DNA of 37,359 bases from Nitrososphaera sp. UBA210 (GCA_002494895.1 DADA01000033.1:1-37359), one strand, 5' to 3'. Positions 1-9,344 are shown, counted from the stretch's first letter. A program made the numbers and translations. Notes: generated from the sequence alone by a model not told the origin.

Positions 1-18
1 CAGCTCGCCAACGGGCAG

Positions 19-687
19 ATGCTGCAAATAGCGGTTCGGACAAGCCCTAGGGCTCGGCGGCTGCGGCTTGTGTCTGGCATTGCCGGAGTCGAGGCGGATG
101 TGCCTATCGACTTTAGCGCGCAGGCACTCTCTGATTTCGTTGCCAGCAAACGCAGCTGGCTCCTAAAGACCTCCAAATATTATGACAGACTGAGGGAGCG
201 CTGCGGCGGGCACGAGCCGGGCACGATCTACTTTCTGGGAAACAGGTACAGGATCAGGCTAGTCAAGGACAGGCAGCCTGCTGCAACCGTTTCCGATGCT
301 CTGAAAATCATCACGTTTCATGTTCCTGACATGAGGAAATCCAAACATCAGCAGCGGGAGTGGTATCGCCAGCAGACGACGCAAATAATCGGCAAGCGAT
401 TGCCAGCGCTTGCAAGCAGTCTGGGACTGCACTACAACAAGGTATCGATAAGGAACCAAAAGTCCCGGTGGGCCAGCTGCTCAAGGAAGGGTAACCTGAA
501 CTTTAACCTTCTTCTTGCTGCCGCTCCACTCGAGGTCATTGACTACGTGATAATACACGAATTGATGCACCTCAGGGAGCTCGACCATTCTCGTCGATTC
601 TGGGAACTCGTACGCAGCGCAGACCCCGATTACGAGCACCACAGGGAATGGCTATCCAGCTATTCGCCAATTATCAGGATAGAATAG
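19..687 (+). CDS. YgjP/WLM-type zinc metallopeptidase-like protein (DUF45)
   Basis: Predicted 222-residue zinc-dependent metallohydrolase of the YgjP/DUF45 group; the cellular substrate is not known for the family. The sequence shows the zinc site HELMH at residues 180-184, a further His at 190, and the preceding family motif around residues 147-155 (QKSRWASCS). The N-terminal ~100 residues form the typical beta-rich half. The reading frame stays open upstream of the ATG to the window edge, so the true start may lie outside and this end could be slightly truncated. It stands alone: the next gene has its own promoter. The family call is firm; the function as a protease is only inherited from the fold. 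Confidence 0.85.
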   Translation: MLQIAVRTSPRARRLRLVSGIAGVEADVPIDFSAQALSDFVASKRSWLLKTSKYYDRLRERCGGHEPGTIYFLGNRYRIRLVKDRQPAATVSDALKIITFHVPDMRKSKHQQREWYRQQTTQIIGKRLPALASSLGLHYNKVSIRNQKSRWASCSRKGNLNFNLLLAAAPLEVIDYVIIHELMHLRELDHSRRFWELVRSADPDYEHHREWLSSYSPIIRIE

Positions 688-784
688 TGCTCAAAATCAA
701 GAAAATTGCGATCCGATTCCCTGCCACAAATTGACCTGTGCGAGCACGAAGCGCACTGTTGTAACAATGCTTTACTGACTGAGC

Positions 785-794
785 GATAAATATC
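785..794 (+). promoter_or_regulatory. TATA element for the secreted 408-residue protein
   Basis: The sequence gataaatatc is centred about 24 nt before the ATG at 813, the usual archaeal spacing for a leaderless transcript. Confidence 0.5.
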
Positions 795-812
795 GCAGGC
801 TGAAAGCCACTA

Positions 813-2039
813 ATGAACGTGAACGTACAGAAGCGTGTTGTCCTTTCCGCCCTGACAGTGCTTTTGCTATTGCCAGCCCTTGCAGTCAGCCCTGCCTCAG
901 GTGCTGATCAAGTTTCCGTTACCTCCCCGCTCGTAAAAGATGAGGGCGGCAGATTTGCAGAGCAAGTCACCAGCGGCGAAAAGCTCACTTTGCTCACGAC
1001 GATCCTGAGCGGCGGCGCAGCGGATCGGCCCTTTACCGCTATAGTGGACATCAGGGACAGCGCCGGGATCTCGGTGCATATTGCGTATGTTCACGGAGTT
1101 GCCAGTCAGGATGGCAAAACTGACGTTGCCCTGCATTGGATGGCAGACGATCCAGACTCGTATACCATTAGAACCTTTATCCTGACTGGGCTTGACAACC
1201 CGGAAATCCTGTCAGAGGTAAAGACTGGCGCTATCAGCGTGCTGGCTCCTTCCTTCGCGGAGATGAGCAGCGTTGCAAACTTTGCAGCGAAATGGGATGG
1301 GGTATTCTATTCGGTGTATTTTAGCCTTCTTGATCCAAAGCAGGCCCAGACAGGCCATGACGGAAAAGCGAGCCTATCGATAGCGGACGCAACCGGAGAG
1401 GTGCGCTACGCCGGGAGCGTTTCAGTCGGGAAAGGCGACTTTAGGATGTACGAAAGGGAAAGAGGAGATGGCCAGCCAATCCTGGCGTACGTATGGAAGA
1501 TCTCTGGACTTGAGGTGAAGAAGGGAATTGGGTCAGGAATTGCGACACTGACATTTGCCACGGAAAATGACAGCACATTTTCGGCCATGACGCCCGTGGA
1601 GCTCAGGCAGCTCCCTGTAGATGAAATAGCCAGAGGGTACGATAACAAGTATCACAAATTTGCGACCGATGTCGATGAAACAGTAGTGGAGGGCAACTTC
1701 AAGATTACGCTCCAGAGCGTGGGCCACTTTGTCCATCCCGCCGGCGACGTTCCGGGTCAGGACGTTACTCATTTCAGGGCTGACTTTACCATTACCAACC
1801 TTGTTTCGCAAGATCTCAGTACGCCGACAATGTATTACATAGTTGATGACAAGTCGGTGCAGCACAACGAGGTGGCGTTCAACGGCACGCTCCAGTCAGG
1901 CGGCACTGTTGAGGCGTTCTCCACTGTTAGCGGCTACAAGCTGTTTGACGATATAAGGCAGGATGCGCTCTGGATAAAAATAGTCCTTGTGGGATTGAAT
2001 ACTCCGGAAGAAGTCCTTGAAATGCACGTTACCCTCTAG
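813..2039 (+). CDS. Secreted protein of unknown function with Ig-like/DUF4352-like regions
   Basis: 408 residues. The N-terminus is a clear Sec signal peptide: basic residues (QKR), then a hydrophobic stretch of about residues 9-25, then small residues before GADQ. The rest is soluble and beta-rich. Residues ~35-145 read like an extracellular Ig-like domain and the C-terminal ~140 residues resemble DUF4352-type extracellular domains, but neither match is strong by eye. No transmembrane anchor or catalytic motif is visible, so it is probably exported or bound to the cell surface. It has its own TATA box and no operon partner. I do not recognise a specific function. Confidence 0.75.
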   Translation: MNVNVQKRVVLSALTVLLLLPALAVSPASGADQVSVTSPLVKDEGGRFAEQVTSGEKLTLLTTILSGGAADRPFTAIVDIRDSAGISVHIAYVHGVASQDGKTDVALHWMADDPDSYTIRTFILTGLDNPEILSEVKTGAISVLAPSFAEMSSVANFAAKWDGVFYSVYFSLLDPKQAQTGHDGKASLSIADATGEVRYAGSVSVGKGDFRMYERERGDGQPILAYVWKISGLEVKKGIGSGIATLTFATENDSTFSAMTPVELRQLPVDEIARGYDNKYHKFATDVDETVVEGNFKITLQSVGHFVHPAGDVPGQDVTHFRADFTITNLVSQDLSTPTMYYIVDDKSVQHNEVAFNGTLQSGGTVEAFSTVSGYKLFDDIRQDALWIKIVLVGLNTPEEVLEMHVTL

Positions 2040-2093
2040 ACAATTTTCTGTGCGCGATCTCGCGCAAAGACAGCCACAGCACATTGGTACAAG

Positions 2094-2102
2094 GTTTATA
2101 GA
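2094..2102 (+). promoter_or_regulatory. TATA element that decides the TyrRS start
   Basis: The sequence gtttataga lies only about 13 nt before the first in-frame ATG (2111) but 28 nt before the ATG at 2126. Transcription should begin near 2124, so the 2126 start is preferred. Confidence 0.6.
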
Positions 2103-2125
2103 ATCGTGTCATGCGGATTCCTAGG

Positions 2126-3166
2126 ATGGATGCTGAAGATCGGCTCGAGCTCGTGATGAAAGAGCCGACAGAAGAGGTGATCACGGCTGACGAACTGCGC
2201 GCCCTTTTCCAGACCAAATCCCGGCCAAGGCACTACATCGGCCTCGAAATTTCCGGCGCGCTACACCTTGGCAGCCTTGTGCTAACAGGGTTCAAGATTA
2301 ACGACTTTATCAAAGCCGGCATTGACACTACCGTGTTTCTGGCCGACTGGCATACCTATATCAATGACAAGCTGGGAGGCGACTGGGCAAGGATAAAAAA
2401 AGTATCGGAGTACTATGCCGAGGCTTTCAAGCTGTTCTGCCCCGGCGTCAACATTGTTCAAGGCAGCGACCTCTACAAGCAGCACGGCGAGGGCTATTGG
2501 GAGGATTTTGTCCGGTTCTGCAAGCAGATGACACTGGCAAGGACGATGCGATCACTGACAATAATGGGCAGGAGTGAAAATGACAGCAACTTGGATCTCT
2601 CACAGCTGCTTTATCCTCCCATGCAATCAGTCGACATCAAGGCTCTGGACCTGGATATCGTGCATGCGGGCATGGACCAGCGCAAGATCCATATGCTGGT
2701 CAGGGAAATTTTTCCGAAGCTGAAGTGGAAGGTGCCTGTCCTTGTCCACCACCATCTATTAGCTGGACTTGCCGAGCCTGTAAAGATGGGTCAGGCCGAT
2801 GATGCGAAACTTTCCAGCAAAATGAGCAAGAGCAAGCCAAGCTCGGGCGTCCTGATCCATGATGATGAAAAGACGACACGGGAAAAAATAAGCAAGGCTT
2901 TCTGCCCGGAAGGCGTTGCGGAAGGAAATCCCGTACTGGAGCTGGTTCGCTATCTGGTCTTCCACCAGTTTTCCGAGTTTGTAATAGAACGCCCCGCCAA
3001 GTACGGCGGCAGCGTAACTTATTCGAGCTACAAGCAGGTCGAAAGTGACTTTATCGCGAAAAAGATTCACCCCATGGACCTAAAGAATGCAACTGCGACC
3101 TATGTCAGCAAGATCGTCGAGCCCGTCTACCGGCATTTCAATGGCAGAGAACCAAACCTTGGCTAG
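2126..3166 (+). CDS. tyrS: Tyrosine--tRNA ligase (archaeal type)
   Basis: Charges tRNA-Tyr with tyrosine in the cytoplasm. This is a class I synthetase of about 346 residues, the short archaeal/eukaryotic form without the bacterial S4 tail. Visible signatures are the HIGH-type motif HLGS (about residues 47-50 from this start), the Rossmann-core segment with MDQRKIHM, and the KMSKS loop (about 232-236). The GMDQRKIH segment distinguishes TyrRS from the related TrpRS. I chose the ATG at 2126 rather than 2111 because the TATA box is centred 28 nt before 2126. It appears to be a single-gene transcript, with an independent promoter before the following kelch gene. Confidence 0.93.
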   Translation: MDAEDRLELVMKEPTEEVITADELRALFQTKSRPRHYIGLEISGALHLGSLVLTGFKINDFIKAGIDTTVFLADWHTYINDKLGGDWARIKKVSEYYAEAFKLFCPGVNIVQGSDLYKQHGEGYWEDFVRFCKQMTLARTMRSLTIMGRSENDSNLDLSQLLYPPMQSVDIKALDLDIVHAGMDQRKIHMLVREIFPKLKWKVPVLVHHHLLAGLAEPVKMGQADDAKLSSKMSKSKPSSGVLIHDDEKTTREKISKAFCPEGVAEGNPVLELVRYLVFHQFSEFVIERPAKYGGSVTYSSYKQVESDFIAKKIHPMDLKNATATYVSKIVEPVYRHFNGREPNLG

Positions 3167-3220
3167 GTTATGCTTATCATGAATCAGCGAAACCGTAAGA
3201 TCCTGCCTCTTATTACTGAA

Positions 3221-3230
3221 TTGATATAAG
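3221..3230 (+). promoter_or_regulatory. TATA element for the kelch-RTX gene
   Basis: The sequence ttgatataag is centred about 29 nt before the TTG start at 3255 and supports that non-ATG start. Confidence 0.45.
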
Positions 3231-3254
3231 GGAAATAGTCCCTTTAACAGTCGC

Positions 3255-4796
3255 TTGAGAGCTCTCGCCGCGGCTGTTTTTGCATCGATCGTGATGTCCA
3301 CGGTCAGCATAGCCAGTATGACCGAATCTGACACAGGGCATGTTTATTCGAGCGGGAACTGGGAGTCGCTTCCCGCGGTGCCCGGTGCAATCAGGAGCGC
3401 GGCTATGACATATTCTCCGGAGGATGACAGAATAGTCATGTATGGCGGCAGAGCTCCCGATAGCACGTTTGTTAACGAGCTCTGGATATACAATCCGAAC
3501 ACCGGTCAGTGGACAGAAAAAACAGGATGGAAATGCAATCCTTCCTGCCCCGCTGGTAGGGCCGTGCATTCTATGGTATATGATGATCACAACAAGAAAT
3601 TTGTTGTTTTTGGGGGATACCTTGTGTCAGGCCACTCCTTCGAAACTAACGAGACATGGACGTACGATCTAAAGACCAACACTTGGCAAAAACTGAGTTT
3701 TGGCAACCAGGCATTGCCTGGCCCCCGGCACTGGGGATCGCTGGAGTACAACCCGGTAGACCACACGAGCTATCTCTTTGGGGGCCACTTTAACAATGGC
3801 GCGTGCCCAGGCGATATCATGTACGGCGATCTGTGGAAGCTCGACATTTCAGGACCCTCGCCAAAGTGGATAAAGCTCAACCCGGCCGGCGACCCGACTT
3901 TTGGCAGGCCTGCACCCAGGCAGTCCGACCTTGTGTTTAACACACAGGAATCCAAGTTCTACATCTTTGGCGGCAAGAGCGAGCTGGGCTCGGTGAAAGG
4001 GAGTCCATGCGACGGTGACATCGACTCCAGGGAGACCCATTTTAACGACCTTTGGAAGTACGACTCTTTCGCCAACAAGTGGACGGTGGTACGCGGCAAC
4101 CAGACAGATTACGCACATTACCCAAAGGAGCGAAGGACAGACATTGTCTATGATCACCAGACCAACAGGATGGTAATGTTTAGCGGAATGCTCGAGACCG
4201 CCAGCAACTATGGAAAGGATACGTGGATCTATGATTTTGATGACGACAGGTGGTCCACCGTACAGGACATTGATTTGGTATTGCCACCGCTTAGGACGGG
4301 ACTGGCCGCCGTTATGGACCCAACTGAAGGCACCGTATACCTCTATAGCATTAATGGCGCAACGAAGAAGGGGGGCTTTTGGACGCTCTCTTTTATCAAG
4401 AACAACATAAGCGTGAATTGCTTCAACAAGCAGCCGCTCATATTTGGCACCGACAAAGACGACAGCTTGACAGGCAAGAGCATACCAAACGTAATGTACA
4501 GCCTGCTCGGAAAGGACGAACTGACAGGAGGTAAGGCGAGCGATTTCCTGTGTGGCGGAGGAGGAGATGATACTATTATTGGCAGCGGGGGCAACGACAA
4601 GATCCTTGGCTATTCTGGAAACGACGAAATCAGAGGTGGCACGGGCAACGACAGCCTGAATGGCGGCTCGGGCAACGACATGTTATTTGGCGATGCAGGC
4701 AAGGACCGATTTATTTGCGGGCCCGGAACTGACACGATCAGCGATTTCAGCCCGTCGCAGGGAGACACAAAGACCCCCGACTGCGAGAACTTTTAG
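3255..4796 (+). CDS. Secreted kelch-repeat propeller protein with C-terminal RTX calcium-binding repeats
   Basis: 513 residues from a TTG start. There is a short Sec-like signal (residues 1-~22, hydrophobic Ala/Val/Ile). Then come six kelch-type blades (~40-375), each with a hydrophobic-FGG or similar turn followed by a W-x-Y/L and a TxxW, for example YGGR, FGGY, FGGH, FGGK and FSGM. The C-terminal ~110 residues hold about seven glycine/aspartate nonapeptides of GGxGxDxL form (GGGGDDTII, GSGGNDKIL, GGTGNDSLN), the calcium-binding parallel beta-roll of RTX proteins. The mature protein should be extracellular or bound to the surface layer and stabilised by Ca2+. Several Cys residues could form disulfides. 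No catalytic residues are recognised and its partner is unknown. Confidence 0.85.
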   Translation: MRALAAAVFASIVMSTVSIASMTESDTGHVYSSGNWESLPAVPGAIRSAAMTYSPEDDRIVMYGGRAPDSTFVNELWIYNPNTGQWTEKTGWKCNPSCPAGRAVHSMVYDDHNKKFVVFGGYLVSGHSFETNETWTYDLKTNTWQKLSFGNQALPGPRHWGSLEYNPVDHTSYLFGGHFNNGACPGDIMYGDLWKLDISGPSPKWIKLNPAGDPTFGRPAPRQSDLVFNTQESKFYIFGGKSELGSVKGSPCDGDIDSRETHFNDLWKYDSFANKWTVVRGNQTDYAHYPKERRTDIVYDHQTNRMVMFSGMLETASNYGKDTWIYDFDDDRWSTVQDIDLVLPPLRTGLAAVMDPTEGTVYLYSINGATKKGGFWTLSFIKNNISVNCFNKQPLIFGTDKDDSLTGKSIPNVMYSLLGKDELTGGKASDFLCGGGGDDTIIGSGGNDKILGYSGNDEIRGGTGNDSLNGGSGNDMLFGDAGKDRFICGPGTDTISDFSPSQGDTKTPDCENF

Positions 4797-4890
4797 CGGT
4801 CGCAAGCGCGCTTCTTGTCTTGAGTCAGTTATATGGTGGAACAGCGTAACAAAGCGGATGCCGTGCGGAGGCCTGAAGAGTGCTAAAACG

Positions 4891-4901
4891 AATATATTTA
4901 T
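4891..4901 (+). promoter_or_regulatory. TATA element for the 54-residue membrane protein and probably lhr
   Basis: The sequence aatatatttat is centred about 30 nt before the ATG at 4926. It is the only good promoter before the helicase gene, so the two are probably co-transcribed. Confidence 0.5.
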
Positions 4902-4925
4902 TGGCGCTAGGATGACCAGCTGCAG

Positions 4926-5090
4926 ATGTCAGCAGAAGCGATCGCAAACTTTGACGTCTATGCATGGTTCGCTGTCGGGCTCTTTGTTGCGGGCCTGTTC
5001 GCGGTAATGATATATGAAAGAGAAAGCTCAAAATCAAAGCGGCAGCCACAGCAGCAAACTGGATCCGCTGCAACAGACGCTGAAAAGTGA
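4926..5090 (+). CDS. Small single-pass membrane protein (54 residues)
   Basis: A short frame from ATG 4926 to TGA 5088-5090. The product has a soluble start (MSAEAIANFDVY), one hydrophobic helix at about residues 12-29 (AWFAVGLFVAGLFAVMI), then a basic and Gln/Ser-rich tail (residues 30-54) that should stay in the cytoplasm. A TATA box stands about 30 nt upstream. The end overlaps the annotated beginning of the helicase by 77 nt in another frame. Function is unknown. The organisation (membrane helix, charged tail, own promoter) resembles two other tiny proteins in this window, which is why I consider it real; homologue conservation has not been tested. Confidence 0.6.
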   Translation: MSAEAIANFDVYAWFAVGLFVAGLFAVMIYERESSKSKRQPQQQTGSAATDAEK

Positions 5091-7830
5091 TCTGGCCGAA
5101 GAAAAGCTGGTTATTGAAAAATTCAGAAAAGAAGGCTTTCATTCACTAACACCGATCCAGCGAAAAGCTCTGCCGGTTATTACTAGAAGGGTGAACTGCC
5201 TTCTCGTCGCGCCCACTGGCTCTGGCAAGACAGAGGCGGCAGTTCTGCCTGTCTTTACGATGCTCGCCCACCAGCCCCCCACTACGGCGGGCAAGATACG
5301 CGCCATCTACATCACTCCTTTGAGGGCTCTGAATAACGACGTCTTTAGGCGCGTGATAAAGTATGCCGAGTCGGAAGGTCTGCGCGTACTTATCCGCCAT
5401 GGCGACACCACCGTTGCGGCCAGAAAGAAAATAGTGGATGATCCGCCGGATATCCTGATCACCACGCCCGAGTCACTTGCCGTTGTCCTTACAAGTGAAA
5501 AGATGCTAGCGGCACTCAAGGACCTCCAGTGGGCGATAATCGATGAAGTCCACGAGCTGGTTTCAAACGAGCGGGGTGCCCACCTGTCAATAGGGCTCGA
5601 ACGTCTCCAGGCTGCCTCGGCAAGAACTGTCACTAGAATCGGGCTCTCCGCAACGGTGGGCAACCTCAAAGAGGCGGCAAAGTTTGTTTCAGGCACTGAC
5701 AGAAAGCACGCCGTCCTGGTTGACACCGCGAGCAGGGGATATGATATCGATGTCAGGTTTGTCAAGGGCTCACTTAACAATGTCGCGCATTTTGTGACTG
5801 ACTATGTAAAGACCAACAAGGTCGAAGGCTCCATACTTCTTTTTACCAACACTAGAGACGAGGCAGAATACCTTGGAACTATACTGAAGAACCAGAACGA
5901 CATCAAGGTAGACGTACACCACGGCTCGCTTTCAAAAGAGATGAGGGAGGAAACTGAACACACGCTTCGAGCGGGCTCTGCCGGCATTGTAGTGTGCACG
6001 AGCTCGCTAGAACTCGGGCTTGACATCGGCTCTGTCGACCTGGTGATCCACTACGGCTCTCCGCGCCAGGTATCAAAGCTGATGCAGAGAATTGGAAGGA
6101 GCAGGCACAGCCAGAAAAGCTTTGCCAAGGGCCTGATAGTTACAAACAACCCGGACGACGAGATAGAGGCACTTGCAATCATCAGGAGGATGAAAAAGGG
6201 ATCCATAGAGGAGCAAAAAATGCATGAAGGTCCGCTTGACGTTATGGCCCACCATCTGGTTGGCCTTGCAATGCAGACTCGAGACCGGGTAAAGGTGGAC
6301 CATGCGCACGACCTTGTGACAAGGGCTCATCCGTTCCGTAACATCACGATATCTGACGTTGAAAGCTGCCTTGACCTGCTGTCCAGCAACAACGTGATAA
6401 AGTATGACCGGGAAAACCGCGCTTACGTGCGCAGGATAAAGGCGTACAAGTACTACTTTGAGAACCTTTCAATGATACCCCACGTTCTAAAGTTCGAAGT
6501 CATTGACTCGCTCAGCAAGCGAAGGATAGGAACCCTCGACCAGCAGTTTGTAGGCGACTACGGCGAGCGGGGCAATGTCTTTGTGCTAAAGGGATCTCAA
6601 TGGCGCGTGCTGGCAGTCGACGAAAAAAGACTGGTGGTTAATGTCGAGCCGCTGCGTGGCGCGGCGATAAACATTCCCTATTGGGTCGGCGAAATGATCC
6701 CGGTGGATTTCAAGACTGCGGAAGAGGTCGGAAACATCCGCGATCAGGCCGCAGGCGGGCGCGTAAAGCTGTCGACTGAGCTGGTCAAAGACACTCTTGC
6801 CGCATTAAAGACGGTTCCGGATTCCAGCAGGATAGTGGTAGAAAGCCTTCGCGCAAGGAACGTGCTGGTAATGCACAGCGCATTTGGCTCAAAGGTGAAC
6901 AATACGCTGGCAGCTTTGATGTCTACCATTTTGTCATCCCAGCTGGGCTATGTGGTGGAATCAAGGTCAGACGCTTACAGGATAATGCTCACTTCAAGCG
7001 CAAGAATAACACAGGGCCGTCTTGAAGCGGCGCTAAAGGATGTCTATGATCTGGAGCCGGTGATTATAGCTGCGCTTGGCGGAACTCACAACATTAACTG
7101 GAAGGTGTGGATGGTTGCCAAGAGGTTTGGAATGGTCAGCAGGGAGGCATTGTACGACAGAAAAGTAGCGCGCATGATATACGAAAGGTATTCAAAGACT
7201 CCGGTGAGCGCCGAGTCCATACGCGAGCTTATCCATGACAAGTACGACATGGATCAGACTCAAAAGGTACTGGACGACGTAAAGGCGGGCAGGATAGAGA
7301 TACGCTGGCTCGAAGTAACTGAATTTTCAGACCTTGCGATGCCCATCATCGAGCACTCTGGCAAGGCGGCCGGGGCAACTCCGCTCAGCATCGAGAAAGG
7401 AGTCATCGAGCTCGTGAAAGAGCGACTCGAGAAGACGAAACACAGGCTGGTCTGCATCCGGTGCGGCAAGTGGGAGCGCGTAATGGAAACCAGGCAAGTG
7501 CCGGAGGAGATAGTGTGTCCTACCTGCAGGTCGCACCTGGTCACAGCTACATTTTGGTCAGATGACGAGATGGCAAGGATAATCCGCGTCAGGCTCGCAG
7601 GCGGCAAGCTGACGCCAGAGCAGAACCACCGATTCGAGCGCGCATGGAAGGTGGCTTCGCTCGTCAACAACTTTGGGAAAAAGGCCCTGATTGTAATAGC
7701 CGGGCATGGAATTGGCGCGGACACCGCAGCAAGGGTGTTGCGGAATTACGTCGATGACGAACAGATGTACCGCAGCATCTACGAAGCTGAAAGGCAGTAC
7801 GTAATTACCCGCGGATTTTGGGCGGACTGA
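5014..7830 (+). CDS. lhr: Lhr-type superfamily 2 ATP-dependent helicase
   Basis: 938-residue SF2 helicase of the Lhr family, which unwinds DNA-RNA hybrids and branched DNA in repair or recombination. Visible motifs are Walker A APTGSGKT (66-73), motif Ia TPLRAL, Walker B DEVH (177-180), motif III SAT (~212), and motif VI QRIGRSRH. After the RecA pair come the winged-helix and Lhr-core region. Near residues 815-845 is a C-x2-C ... C-x2-C zinc knuckle (CIRCG and CPTCR). The only early ATG is 5014, and conservation begins around residue 35, so the true start may be a little later. It converges on the RPA gene with a one-base gap, and the pairing of a helicase with an ssDNA-binding protein suggests a DNA repair role. 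Confidence 0.9.
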   Translation: MKEKAQNQSGSHSSKLDPLQQTLKSDLAEEKLVIEKFRKEGFHSLTPIQRKALPVITRRVNCLLVAPTGSGKTEAAVLPVFTMLAHQPPTTAGKIRAIYITPLRALNNDVFRRVIKYAESEGLRVLIRHGDTTVAARKKIVDDPPDILITTPESLAVVLTSEKMLAALKDLQWAIIDEVHELVSNERGAHLSIGLERLQAASARTVTRIGLSATVGNLKEAAKFVSGTDRKHAVLVDTASRGYDIDVRFVKGSLNNVAHFVTDYVKTNKVEGSILLFTNTRDEAEYLGTILKNQNDIKVDVHHGSLSKEMREETEHTLRAGSAGIVVCTSSLELGLDIGSVDLVIHYGSPRQVSKLMQRIGRSRHSQKSFAKGLIVTNNPDDEIEALAIIRRMKKGSIEEQKMHEGPLDVMAHHLVGLAMQTRDRVKVDHAHDLVTRAHPFRNITISDVESCLDLLSSNNVIKYDRENRAYVRRIKAYKYYFENLSMIPHVLKFEVIDSLSKRRIGTLDQQFVGDYGERGNVFVLKGSQWRVLAVDEKRLVVNVEPLRGAAINIPYWVGEMIPVDFKTAEEVGNIRDQAAGGRVKLSTELVKDTLAALKTVPDSSRIVVESLRARNVLVMHSAFGSKVNNTLAALMSTILSSQLGYVVESRSDAYRIMLTSSARITQGRLEAALKDVYDLEPVIIAALGGTHNINWKVWMVAKRFGMVSREALYDRKVARMIYERYSKTPVSAESIRELIHDKYDMDQTQKVLDDVKAGRIEIRWLEVTEFSDLAMPIIEHSGKAAGATPLSIEKGVIELVKERLEKTKHRLVCIRCGKWERVMETRQVPEEIVCPTCRSHLVTATFWSDDEMARIIRVRLAGGKLTPEQNHRFERAWKVASLVNNFGKKALIVIAGHGIGADTAARVLRNYVDDEQMYRSIYEAERQYVITRGFWAD

Positions 7831-7831
7831 C

Positions 7832-9283
7832 CTAGCTCAGTCTAGATATCGAAGAATACGACCGAAGCGTCAGCTCTGTCCTGCCTTCGCGCCCTGCGCC
7901 GGCCGTAACGGCTACTGCCTTTATCCTGTCGCCGACGCTCAGCCTGTTTATCAGCGGACTCTGGCTGCGCCACCCGACAAGCCTTATTTCCGCCGTGTCG
8001 TCGCCTAGCAGAGTCGATGCCAGCGGGACCGTTTCGCCTGCCTTTGTGTTCACCTCGATTGTTTCCGGCGCCTGCAAGACTATGGCTTCTATTATGTACG
8101 GGTGGTCCTGCGAAACCTCGACATCTCTTATCTTTGATTCGAATTTTGACAGCGCCGGAAAAGTGCTGTCTTCGTCTATAGTTCTTATGTACGAATCTTC
8201 CTTTGAAAGCGTCACAGCGTTGCCGAAAATCCTGGACGGAACGCACTCGATCATTGCTCCGGACGCGAGCTGGCCAGAGCTGGCCAGTGAATTATCGATC
8301 GTAAGGACAAGTGCCCTTCCTGCCCTGTCCGCCGCAATGCAGACAAAGCTGCCCCTGCCGGTCTCCTCGCCGACAGAGATTATCCTCAAAGGCATTACTT
8401 CGATGTCGTGCACTGCTTCAGAGAATTTCAGGATCGTGCCTTCGTCTCCGTGGATCTCGAAATCGCCACTTCCGTATTGCGGATTTCCCTGCTTTACCTT
8501 CACTCCTATCAGCCGCACCTTTGCCCCTGTGCCAAATACCTTGGGCAGTTTTGATTCGTCCACGTTCCATATCACGGCCCTCAGGGTTCTTGAACCTGCC
8601 TCATTTGACAATTGCAGTTGAAGCAGCTTGCTTGCCTCGCCCCTTGCATTAATAAAATCAGTCACCCTCGGATTGGCATTGACGACGCCCGAGATGGCAG
8701 CACTCTCTATTGTCTCGCGGACATCGTCTATAGAAACGACAAGCGATTCGATATCGGGTATGACAGATTCGTCGCGCATGCTTTCTATTGCGCTGTAGCT
8801 ACCAAGGTTGATTATCGGCTTGCCGTCAAGGCCGGCCCTCACATAAGCCCTGGAAATCCTTATCACGTCTCCGGACTGAAGACCCAGTTCGTCTGGCACG
8901 CCCACATGCTTGTCCCACAGCTTTACCTTTACCCTGGCATCTTTGTCGTAGATCACGACTGTGCGCGTAGCAGTCTGCTCGGCGCTATCGCGCCTTGTAA
9001 ACTTGTAGACAGGGTAAATGTTCATTATCCGGCCAACGACGGTCACGTCCTTTGCGCCAACGTAAATGTCCTTCAAGCCTGACTGGGCCTTTGGGATGCT
9101 GTCAAAAGAAATTCCAAGGTCTGCCGCAACAAGGAACAAGGCTCCCTGGTCCGTCAAATAACCGGCGCCGACCTTTCGTTTCTTTTCGTCTATCAGATCC
9201 TTTATCTGGTCGGCCTTGAGCTCGGGCTTTTGGCTCATGAGGAGCTCCATCATTCCTTTGAAATCCTGAGACAAGCTTTCCAC
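7832..9283 (-). CDS. Replication protein A-like ssDNA-binding protein (multiple OB folds)
   Basis: 483-residue archaeal RPA-like protein that should coat single-stranded DNA in replication and repair. The N-terminus is a short helical region (to ~60). OB-fold 1 follows (~75-170), with the typical 'VGRIMNIYPV' entry and a KLWDKH strand. At least two more OB folds follow (~185-290 with the repeated IWN strand, ~300-390, and ~395-475 ending in RLVGWRS). I see no C-terminal zinc finger. The start is GTG at 9281-9283; a TATA-like tatatatttt lies ~40 nt upstream, leaving a leader of about 15 nt with a G-rich stretch. It is convergent with lhr. The OB-fold assignment is good; exact domain limits are estimates. 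Confidence 0.82.
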   Translation of the reverse strand: MESLSQDFKGMMELLMSQKPELKADQIKDLIDEKKRKVGAGYLTDQGALFLVAADLGISFDSIPKAQSGLKDIYVGAKDVTVVGRIMNIYPVYKFTRRDSAEQTATRTVVIYDKDARVKVKLWDKHVGVPDELGLQSGDVIRISRAYVRAGLDGKPIINLGSYSAIESMRDESVIPDIESLVVSIDDVRETIESAAISGVVNANPRVTDFINARGEASKLLQLQLSNEAGSRTLRAVIWNVDESKLPKVFGTGAKVRLIGVKVKQGNPQYGSGDFEIHGDEGTILKFSEAVHDIEVMPLRIISVGEETGRGSFVCIAADRAGRALVLTIDNSLASSGQLASGAMIECVPSRIFGNAVTLSKEDSYIRTIDEDSTFPALSKFESKIRDVEVSQDHPYIIEAIVLQAPETIEVNTKAGETVPLASTLLGDDTAEIRLVGWRSQSPLINRLSVGDRIKAVAVTAGAGREGRTELTLRSYSSISRLS

Positions 9284-9320
9284 GAAACCCCCGATCTGAA
9301 AAGGTAGTTGCGAACTTGCC

Positions 9321-9330
9321 TATATATTTT
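9321..9330 (-). promoter_or_regulatory. TATA element for the RPA gene
   Basis: On the minus strand this reads aaaatatata, about 42 nt from the GTG start at 9283. That implies a short leader of roughly 15 nt rather than a leaderless transcript. Confidence 0.45.
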
Positions 9331-9344
9331 AGAAGATCCCTTTT

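Noticed and set aside
5307..5780. 157-residue minus-strand frame within lhr
   Set aside because: Shadow frame; the helicase motifs on the plus strand are unambiguous.
7995..8621. Open 208-residue plus-strand frame inside the RPA gene
   Set aside because: Antisense to a clear OB-fold protein; Ser-rich translation typical of a shadow frame and no promoter.
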